Notes under the pieces: model-generated
Seen by the model: the letters and a program-made list of their open reading frames with translations, nothing else
What the model was told of the DNA's origin: nothing
Database searches by the model: none
Program-made: the position numbers and the translations under genes
Assembly: GCA_023663505.1 (NCBI GenBank)
Contig: JAMPHH010000024.1
Span: forward strand, 1-37,690
Direction: 5' to 3'
Length of the DNA: 37,690 bases
Origin: Muribaculum sp.
GTDB taxonomy: Bacteria; Bacillota; Clostridia; Lachnospirales; Lachnospiraceae
Part shown: piece by piece, positions 32,678 to 37,690 of the stretch
Numbering within the stretch: the first letter of the stretch is position 1
How the letters are laid out: every line of letters begins with the position of its first letter

Positions 32678-33079
32678 ATGAGATGGATAAAAAGATTTGG
32701 TATAGCGATTTTGATTCTGCCGATTGCCTTATTTGTGATTTGGGTACTGTATGAGGGCTTTGGCATGTGTGTCAATCATATAGCGACGGGAGAACAAACC
32801 AAGACATTACAGGCGAATTTGGAAAATGAAATAGCTGATATTGAGATTATCAAGGTTTATTCGGAAACGGGAAACACGTCGGGAACAGGGAACCATGTGG
32901 ATTGTCTGTCCTCTATTGTATTTTCCACCCAAATGCAGGAAAGTGAAATAGAGGAATGCATGACGAAATATTATGTGTTTGATGAATATAGCTGTCGCGT
33001 GAGTAAAACGCAGGACGGGTATTATGTCATTGATATCAATACCTCGGCTCCGTTTGCGGATAATATAGAAGGACATTAG
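32678..33079 (+). CDS. single-pass membrane protein, unknown
   Basis: 133 aa. An N-terminal helix (FGIAILILPIALFVIWVLYEGFGM) then an extracytoplasmic domain of about 100 residues with two Cys residues in ECMTKYYVFDEYSCRVSKTQDGYYVIDI. The ribosome binding site is poor (GGGGTGTTGACCT before the ATG). It sits where the toxin of the decayed antitoxin would be expected, but shows no PIN features. Family not recognised. Confidence 0.65.
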   Translation: MRWIKRFGIAILILPIALFVIWVLYEGFGMCVNHIATGEQTKTLQANLENEIADIEIIKVYSETGNTSGTGNHVDCLSSIVFSTQMQESEIEECMTKYYVFDEYSCRVSKTQDGYYVIDINTSAPFADNIEGH

Positions 33080-33201
33080 ATTCCACATTAGAAATGCGGA
33101 GATTTAGTAAACGAAAATTATATCTTAATCTATAAATGGACTCAGATTTGCGATACCCGCTCTTTTTGCATTGAGAGAATGTCTGAAAAGTGAATTTGTA
33201 A

Positions 33202-33230
33202 TTGTATAGCTAGCGGTATTTGTGTATAAT
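33202..33230 (+). promoter_or_regulatory. promoter of the antitoxin/VapC operon
   Basis: TTGTAT (33202-33207), 17-bp spacer, TATAAT (33225-33230), about 58 bp upstream of the antitoxin ATG. The spacer contains TAGCTAGC; antitoxin autoregulation is expected for such operons but no clear operator is seen. Confidence 0.7.
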
Positions 33231-33288
33231 AAATAATAGGATAAAACAGTCGGAGCAGTTGGTTTTATAATGGAAAGGCGGTGTCTTT

Positions 33289-33519
33289 ATGTCGGCATTA
33301 CAGGAACAGGTTGTTCAGAAAATCGGTGGACTTTCAGAAGATAATTTGCAGTTCTTATTGGAAATGATAGACCGTTTCATGCAGCCGGAGACCAAAGAAA
33401 AGAATGTGACAGTTGTAGGAAGAATCGGGATTGCCAAAGGACAGAAGCTGTATGATGACGATTACGATTTTGACGAAATGAACCCTGAAATTGCAAAAAT
33501 GTTTGGAGTGGTGGAATGA
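33289..33519 (+). CDS. type II antitoxin
   Basis: 76 aa, acidic, starting MSALQEQVVQKIGGLSEDNLQFLLEMIDRFM (helical) followed by a disordered acidic tail (YDDDYDFDEMNPEIAKMFGVVE) that would wrap the toxin. AAAGGCGG lies upstream of the ATG. Its stop overlaps the vapC start (GTGGAATGA), the usual coupling that makes antitoxin in excess. It resembles DUF2281/VapB-type antitoxins in layout; the exact family is uncertain. A relic of a second copy lies at 32546. Confidence 0.8.
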   Translation: MSALQEQVVQKIGGLSEDNLQFLLEMIDRFMQPETKEKNVTVVGRIGIAKGQKLYDDDYDFDEMNPEIAKMFGVVE

Positions 33520-33920
33520 AGCTGTTGCTAGATACGCACATTATTTTATGGGCGTTAGATGATAACCCCAAATTGCCGCAGCAGGCAAAGCGCATGATTA
33601 TAGATGCCCAAAATTCAGTTTATTATAGTTCTGCGTCTGTGTGGGAAACGACAATAAAATATATGTCGAAGCCGGATAAAATCCGGATTAGTGGCTCCCA
33701 ATTATCGGAGTTATGTAGAAAGATGGGATATCAGATGCTTCCGATTACAGACAAACATATAGCGGCATTGGAAACGTTGGTATTTTATAATGAGCATCAG
33801 GTGCATAATGACCCCTTTGACCGGATTATGATTGCGCAAGCAAAAGCAGAGGGAATGAAGTTTATTACACATGATTCTAAGATACCATTTTATAATGAAT
33901 CCTGTGTGATGGAGGTATAG
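33516..33920 (+). CDS. vapC: PIN-domain toxin, VapC type
   Basis: Ribonuclease toxin of 134 aa. PIN motifs: LLLDTHIILWAL with Asp6, SSASVWETTIK with its Glu, and HNDPFDRIMIAQAKAEGMKFITHDSKI carrying the acidic residues that complete the Mg2+ site. It overlaps the antitoxin gene by 4 nt. The catalytic set appears complete, so the pair is probably active. The likely target is tRNA or rRNA, as for other VapC proteins; the adjacency to tRNA-like RNAs 140 bp downstream is noted but may be accidental. Confidence 0.92.
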   Translation: MKLLLDTHIILWALDDNPKLPQQAKRMIIDAQNSVYYSSASVWETTIKYMSKPDKIRISGSQLSELCRKMGYQMLPITDKHIAALETLVFYNEHQVHNDPFDRIMIAQAKAEGMKFITHDSKIPFYNESCVMEV

Positions 33921-33999
33921 AGCAATATAACAAATATAGGGTAAAAAAGATATTTTCAAGAAGAGGTTAATCCGAAGATATATTGATAGTGCCACATGG

Positions 34000-34040
34000 A
34001 AAAAGGAAACTTATACCACAAGTATATTGTTTCCTTTTTT
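34000..34040 (+). terminator. terminator of the antitoxin/VapC operon
   Basis: AAAAAGGAAAC (34000-34010) and GTTTCCTTTTT (34029-34039) form an 11-bp stem whose right arm ends in a T run. The right arm also contributes the -35 box of the next promoter. Confidence 0.75.
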
Positions 34041-34055
34041 GGTGTGTGTTATAGT
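34027..34055 (+). promoter_or_regulatory. promoter of the tRNA-like RNA transcript
   Basis: TTGTTT (34027-34032), 17-bp spacer, TATAGT (34050-34055). The expected start, 6-9 nt after the -10, falls at or next to the first base of the GGAGCGG acceptor-like stem (34064), so the first RNA seems to begin directly with its own 5' end. Confidence 0.65.
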
Positions 34056-34063
34056 ATTCTTAC

Positions 34064-34150
34064 GGAGCGGTCTGGAAATATGTCTTGTCAAAGACATTCG
34101 CAGCAATTTTCAAGTGGCATTTATTGGTTCAAATCCAATCCGTCCGCTCC
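34064..34150 (+). ncRNA. tRNA-like RNA 1, candidate Y-RNA-like RNA
   Basis: 87 nt closed by a perfect 7-bp stem, GGAGCGG/CCGCTCC (34064-34070/34144-34150), as in tRNA-Asp acceptors. Inside are a 7-bp hairpin ATGTCTT-GTCA-AAGACAT, the sequence TCGCAGCAA, and a T-arm-like hairpin ATTGG-TTCAAAT-CCAAT. There is no D-arm or proper anticodon arm, and four bases (CCGT, shared in part with tRNA-Asp) separate the T-arm from the acceptor strand, so it is not a functional tRNA. It shares the hairpin-plus-CGCAGCAA feature with RNA 2. The promoter is placed at its 5' end. The Y-RNA role is inference from structure and the adjacent DUF2828 gene. Confidence 0.55.
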
Positions 34151-34151
34151 C

Positions 34152-34191
34152 GCGCCGCGTTTCGGCTGCTCCTGTGGTCGGAGCGTGGCGC
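34152..34191 (+). other. spacer hairpin between the two tRNA-like RNAs
   Basis: GCGCC/GGCGC (34152-34156/34187-34191) encloses GCTCC/GGAGC (34168-34172/34180-34184) with a 7-nt loop. The inner GGAGCG could alternatively pair with the CCGCTCC end of RNA 1. It may be a processing or termination signal, although only TTTAC follows. Confidence 0.5.
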
Positions 34192-34196
34192 TTTAC

Positions 34197-34320
34197 GGGG
34201 CCATAGCTCAGTTGGTAGAGCGGTATAGAGCGATACGCTCAGAGCTTTGACAAAAGTTCGCACAGCAACCATTAATGGACTCAAAATCCACCTGTCGCCG
34301 GTTCGAATCCGGCTGGCCCC
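34197..34320 (+). ncRNA. tRNA-like RNA 2: class-I tRNA body with 52-nt insert in anticodon stem
   Basis: Acceptor GGGGCCA/TGGCCCC, D-arm GCTC-AGTTGGTA-GAGC, T-arm GCCGG-TTCGAAT-CCGGC and anticodon arm (G)TGGA-CTCAAAA-TCCA(C) with anticodon CAA at 34282-34284. Removing 34224-34275 leaves a perfect 72-nt cloverleaf. The insert holds hairpins GAGCG-ATA-CGCTC and GAGCTTT-GACA-AAAGTTC followed by GCACAGCAA. A Leu-type CAA anticodon on a class-I body is odd, since bacterial tRNA-Leu has a long variable arm; no CCA is encoded and the discriminator is T. Alternatives are a tRNA pseudogene or a tRNA with a removable insert. Y-RNA-like identity is inference. Confidence 0.6.
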
Positions 34321-34323
34321 TTT

Positions 34324-34350
34324 ATTCCCGCAGGCAATGAGACAAGCGGA
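34324..34350 (+). repeat. dispersed intergenic repeat, partial copy 4
   Basis: ATTCCCGCAGGCAATGAGACAAGCGG matches the left end of the copies at 2591 and 16543 with a few changes, then diverges. It lies between RNA 2 and the DUF2828 gene. Confidence 0.55.
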
Positions 34351-34379
34351 GTCAAAAAATACGATTGGAGGGTGTTCCC

Positions 34380-35954
34380 ATGGGTTTCATACAGAATATG
34401 AAGGATTTGCTGAATAAAGAATATAATGTATCCGTGACAGAGAACGGCGCTGTCGGTTACAGAACCACGGGGAAAGCCCTGCTGGATATGAATTTTGCCG
34501 TTTCCTCCATGCGCAATGAGTCGGCGGAGGAGCTTGTGGAGAGGTTCGTGAAGGCGTATTACGAGAATCCCGCGCTTGCGCTGAGGTGGCTTTTTTATGC
34601 GGGCGACGTGAGACAAGGGCTCGGGGAGAGAAGGCTTTTCAGGACGATTCTCTGCTATCTGGCGCAGTCGCATGTGGATATCGCTAGGGCGCTCATGCCG
34701 CTTGTGCCGGAGTATTCCAGATGGGACGTGGTGGTGGCGCTGTTGGATACGCCCCTCGGGGACGAGGCTGCGGGCTTCATTCAGAAGCAGCTGCAGGAGG
34801 ACTCTGCCAATATGGAAAAGGGTGAATCCATAAGCCTTTGTGCAAAGTGGCTTCCCTCCGAGAACGCGTCGGCTTCCTATACCAAATGCATGGCGCGCCT
34901 GTTGGCTGACAAGCTTTCCATGACGAGCAGACAGTACAGGCAGACACTTTCCCTTTACAGAAAGTACCTGAATGTGGTCGAGGTGAAAATGAGCCGCGGG
35001 GATTGGGCAGGCATCGATTACTCGGCTGTCCCCTCTAGGGCAAACCTCGTGTATAACAGGGCGTTTCTCAGAAATGACGAGATCAGACGCAGAGAGTTCC
35101 TCGGCGCGGTGCAGAAGGGGGAAAAGCAGATTCATGCAGGGGTGCTTTATCCCCATGATATCGTGCACTCTTATTTTGACCAAGAAAAGCGTGCTTGGAC
35201 AGGTTCGCTTCGCTCCGTGGACGTGACGCTTGAGGAGCTGTGGAAGGCGTTGCCCGATTTCGTGCAGGGGGCGGGCTCTACCCTTTGCGTGGCGGACGGT
35301 TCGGGGAGCATGTTCTCCACCGTGGGCAATTCGGGCGTGAGATGTCTTGATGTGGCGAATGCGCTTGCCATTTATTTCTCCGAGCGGTGCACGGGGCAGT
35401 TTAAGGACAATTACATAACGTTCAGCCAGAACCCTCAGTTTGTGGATTTGTCAAGGGCGGGGACGCTCCATGACAAGCTTGAGCTTGCCCTTGCCCATAA
35501 CGAGGTTGCCAATACCGACATTCAGGCTGTGTTTGAGTTGATCCTGCACACGGCGGTGAAGAATCATATGCCTCAGCAGGAGCTTCCGACGAATGTGCTG
35601 ATTTTGTCGGATATGGAGTTCGACTCGGCGACAAGATATGTGGTGAATGACAGGTGGGTATCTCCTGACGAAAGGCTGTTTGACACCATTGCCAAGAGCT
35701 ACGCCGCGCGGGGCTATCGTATGCCCAGACTCGTGTTCTGGAATATATGCAGCAGGACATGCACGATCCCTGTCAGGGAAAATGACTGCGGGGTGGCGCT
35801 TGTGAGCGGATTTTCGCCCACTATCGTCAAGATGGTGCTAGGGAGCGAACTTGACCCCTATAAGATATTGGTGGAACAGCTCTCCGCCCCGAGGTATGAC
35901 GCGGTGGAGAATGCCGTGGAGGGACTGTTGCAGGATAGCCTTACGGAGGTGTAA
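34380..35954 (+). CDS. DUF2828 family vWA protein, Ro60-like architecture
   Basis: 524 aa, cytosolic. The ATG at 34380 has GGAGGG 7 nt upstream. The N-terminal ~295 residues are helical (ALRWLFYAGDVRQGLGERRLFRTIL, CAKWLPSENASASYT, SRANLVYNRAFLRND), typical of DUF2828. The C-terminal half is a von Willebrand A domain with a MIDAS motif, DGSGS (306-310), TDIQAVFELIL supplying the Thr, and ILSDMEFD the later Asp. Ro60 and bacterial Rsr have the same plan and size: a helical ring plus a MIDAS-type vWA domain that binds Y RNAs. Here two tRNA-like RNAs lie just upstream. The Ro-like function is inference; DUF2828 membership is my recollection of the family. Confidence 0.8.
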   Translation: MGFIQNMKDLLNKEYNVSVTENGAVGYRTTGKALLDMNFAVSSMRNESAEELVERFVKAYYENPALALRWLFYAGDVRQGLGERRLFRTILCYLAQSHVDIARALMPLVPEYSRWDVVVALLDTPLGDEAAGFIQKQLQEDSANMEKGESISLCAKWLPSENASASYTKCMARLLADKLSMTSRQYRQTLSLYRKYLNVVEVKMSRGDWAGIDYSAVPSRANLVYNRAFLRNDEIRRREFLGAVQKGEKQIHAGVLYPHDIVHSYFDQEKRAWTGSLRSVDVTLEELWKALPDFVQGAGSTLCVADGSGSMFSTVGNSGVRCLDVANALAIYFSERCTGQFKDNYITFSQNPQFVDLSRAGTLHDKLELALAHNEVANTDIQAVFELILHTAVKNHMPQQELPTNVLILSDMEFDSATRYVVNDRWVSPDERLFDTIAKSYAARGYRMPRLVFWNICSRTCTIPVRENDCGVALVSGFSPTIVKMVLGSELDPYKILVEQLSAPRYDAVENAVEGLLQDSLTEV

Positions 35955-36022
35955 ACCGCACCAAAATTATCCGCGGCGGGAAGCCGAATGTATCGGGGAC
36001 GATATGACAAAGGGGAAGGGTA

Positions 36023-36943
36023 ATGGCAATACTTTTGATTAGTATAGCAATCATGATGATATTGCTGTTGATTGTGTATATGATTCATCAAGTCTGCTTG
36101 AAAAAGGAGGCGGGGCTGCGTTCGCCGCTTGGACAGATGGTGGAGGTCGGCGGACACAATATGAGCGTCTATATCGAGGGAACGGGTGACATGACGCTCG
36201 TCTTCATGTCGGGAGGCGGTACTTGTTCGCCCATACTGGATTTCAAAGCTCTCTATTCGTTTCTGAGCAGTCGATACCGGATTGCCGTGGTAGAGAGATT
36301 CGGATACGGGTTCAGCGATATTGTCGATAAACGCAGGGACATTGATTCCATACTTGAGGACACGAGAGCCGCACTTGCGGGGGCAGGATTGACTGCCCCC
36401 TATGTTCTTTGCCCACACTCCATGTCAGGACTTGAAGCCTTATATTGGGCGCAGAAATATCCGAATGAGGTGCGCGCGATCATCGGACTCGATATGGCTG
36501 TGCCGGAATATTATGACGGCATGAAGATCAAAATGCCGCTGATGCGAATTGCGGGTTGTGCGGCGAGGATAGGAATGATTCGTTTCATTCTGGGAGTCTC
36601 GGATTGTGACGCTGTGAAATACGGTATCTTATCAGATGCGGAAAAGGAAATATTCAAGGCTATATTTTACAGCCGAACGCTAAACATAACAATGCTAAAC
36701 GAAACGGAGATGGTGAAGGAAAACGCTGAAAGGGTGAAGGCTATGGGCGTGCCGCAGCTCCCGATGCTGTTATTTATCTCCGATGGTTCCGAGACGGGAT
36801 TTGACAGGGATACATGGCGCAGAATACAAACAGAGTACATTTCTCAAGCGGATAATGGAAGCTATATAGAATTAGACTGCCCGCACTATGTCCATAATCA
36901 TGAGTATCATGTGATCAGTCAGAGGATAGAGACGTTTTTGTAA
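36023..36943 (+). CDS. alpha/beta hydrolase with N-terminal membrane anchor
   Basis: 306 aa. Residues ~2-22 (AILLISIAIMMILLLIVYMIH) form an anchor; the rest is an alpha/beta hydrolase. MTLVFMSGGGTCSPILDFKAL carries the oxyanion region, VVERFGYGFSD precedes the fold core, and the nucleophile elbow is PHSMSG with Ser133 (the usual GHSMGG has Ser in place of Gly after Met). The catalytic His is likely in DCPHYVHNHE. GGGGAAGGG sits upstream of the ATG. It lies 68 bp after the DUF2828 gene and may be co-transcribed, but a functional link is unclear. Confidence 0.85.
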   Translation: MAILLISIAIMMILLLIVYMIHQVCLKKEAGLRSPLGQMVEVGGHNMSVYIEGTGDMTLVFMSGGGTCSPILDFKALYSFLSSRYRIAVVERFGYGFSDIVDKRRDIDSILEDTRAALAGAGLTAPYVLCPHSMSGLEALYWAQKYPNEVRAIIGLDMAVPEYYDGMKIKMPLMRIAGCAARIGMIRFILGVSDCDAVKYGILSDAEKEIFKAIFYSRTLNITMLNETEMVKENAERVKAMGVPQLPMLLFISDGSETGFDRDTWRRIQTEYISQADNGSYIELDCPHYVHNHEYHVISQRIETFL

Positions 36944-36987
36944 GGAGAGGTGTGCGGGTAGATTTTAAATGATACAGGAGGAATATA

Positions 36988-37690
36988 ATGAAAAAAGAAC
37001 AGTCTTTTGAAGCTTTGGCTCTATCAATAAAGGATATAGGTGCGAAGACAAGCAATGCGGCCAGCGGAGCTGTAAATCAGCTTATGACTATGCGAAATTG
37101 GTGTATAGGTTATTATATTGTGGAATATGAGCAAGATGGAAAAGACAGGGCTGAATATGGAAGTAATTTGTTGAAAAATCTGGAAAAAAGAATTGATAAG
37201 AAAGGTATGAATTCCACTCTGTTTAAATGGTGTAGACAGTTTTATACGATGTATCCGCAGATTGGTGCGACAGTGTCGCACTTATTTGAGTTGCCGGAAA
37301 TTGAAAAAAGTGCGACAATGCCGCACGAATTTGTCACAGATTCCGAAACACTTATAAATGGATTGTCGTTTTCTCATCTTCGAGAAATTATGGTAATAAA
37401 GGATCCAATACATATAAACAATATGCGCTTACAATTAAGGATCCATTTACGTTTGAATTTCTTGGATTAGATGCGAAAGAGGCGGTATCCGAATCTGATC
37501 TTGAACAGGCACTTATGGATCACCTGCAGGAATTTATATTAGAGCTTGGTGAGGGCTTTTGTTTTGAGGCACGTCAAAAAAGGATAATAATTGATGATAA
37601 ATACTATTTTATCGACTTAGTTTTTTATAATAGATTACTTCACTGCAATGTAATTATAGAATTAAAAAATGACGAGTTCAGACATGAAGA
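36988..37690 (+). pseudogene. broken yhcG-type (DUF1016) nuclease gene, running off the window
   Basis: The N-terminal DUF1016 domain starts at 36988 (AGGAGG upstream): QLMTMRNWCIGYYIVEYEQDG, AEYGSNLLKNLEKR, FKWCRQFYTMYPQ, LSFSHLREIMVIKDP. There the frame breaks at a repeated AAGGATCCA (37399-37407 and 37437-37445) and resumes in another frame as IKDPFTFEFLGLDAKEAVSESDLEQAL, LELGEGFCFEARQKRI, IDLVFYN and VIIELKNDE up to the window edge. The region between LREIM and the nuclease domain is deleted, apparently between two short direct repeats. The relatives at 66 and 31682 are also broken. Confidence 0.82.

Noticed and set aside
34064..34150. Intact tRNA-Asp
   Set aside because: Acceptor ends match tRNA-Asp but there is no D-arm or proper anticodon arm, and the T-arm does not abut the acceptor strand.
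34197..34320. Plain functional tRNA-Leu(CAA)
   Set aside because: The anticodon stem is split by 52 nt, the body is class I and the discriminator is T; kept as a tRNA-like RNA instead.
34281..35183. Long minus-strand frame opposite the DUF2828 gene
   Set aside because: It is a shadow of the plus-strand gene, lacks a start context and would run through RNA 2.
1..37690. Integrated phage, ICE or insertion sequence
   Set aside because: No integrase, transposase, relaxase or structural gene was recognised; only relics and palindromic repeats point to past mobility.

Overview
The window looks like a chromosomal segment of a Gram-positive gut anaerobe of the Clostridia, most likely a Lachnospiraceae relative. 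The grounds are consensus AGGAGG ribosome binding sites, textbook sigma-A promoters, MATE, MntP and TspO transporters, a MoxR/DUF58/transglutaminase operon, a PurO-type IMP cyclohydrolase and an L-fucose/L-arabinose isomerase-family sugar gene. No rRNA, intact transposase, phage structural gene or CRISPR array was seen. The species assignment is inference from gene style.

Layout. (1) 1-2360: the tail of a decayed YhcG-type (DUF1016) nuclease, then guaB with a strong promoter and a terminator-like hairpin. (2) 2360-8600: an accessory island made of two diverged copies of one module. Each has a zinc-ribbon protein, a small two-helix membrane protein and a very large fold-back palindrome. Copy 1 also carries a 57-residue ORF, a DUF6572-like gene and a frameshifted gene. 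A broken RecG-C/HATPase-type regulator lies between the copies. (3) 8600-17760: housekeeping and signalling genes: a PocR/GAF/PAS/GGDEF/EAL protein, IMP cyclohydrolase, rarA, mntP under a yybP-ykoY (Mn2+) riboswitch, an EF-Tu-domain-2-like protein, a heptad-repeat coiled coil, a ferritin-like bundle, tspO and cysK. (4) 17790-25155: moxR, DUF58 and transglutaminase in one operon, then a xylulokinase-like kinase and a sugar isomerase separated by a hairpin-rich spacer. (5) 25200-29940, minus strand: an RloA-like ATPase whose rloB partner is reduced to a remnant, then three secreted or membrane-anchored proteins. (6) 29940-33920: a MATE exporter, a 36-residue membrane peptide, a broken yhcG, an antitoxin relic, a membrane protein and an intact antitoxin/VapC pair. 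(7) 34000-36943: the most unusual locus. A promoter drives two tandem tRNA-like RNAs directly upstream of a DUF2828 protein with a vWA/MIDAS domain, followed by an alpha/beta hydrolase. (8) 36988-end: a third broken yhcG.

How it fits together. The most interesting candidate system is at 34027-35954. One RNA is a complete class-I tRNA body with anticodon CAA, interrupted by a 52-nt insert in the anticodon stem. The other has a 7-bp acceptor-like stem and a T-arm-like hairpin. Both contain a 7-bp hairpin with a G(A/T)CA loop followed by CGCA(CA)GCAA. They precede a protein whose size and architecture (helical N-terminal half, vWA C-terminal half with DGSGS) resemble the Ro60/Rsr proteins that bind Y RNAs. 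I infer a Y-RNA-like ribonucleoprotein built on a DUF2828 protein. Other notable elements are the branched fold-back palindromes (5588-5815 and 8133-8360), a dispersed intergenic repeat starting ATTCCCGC (four copies), and several decaying defence-type genes.
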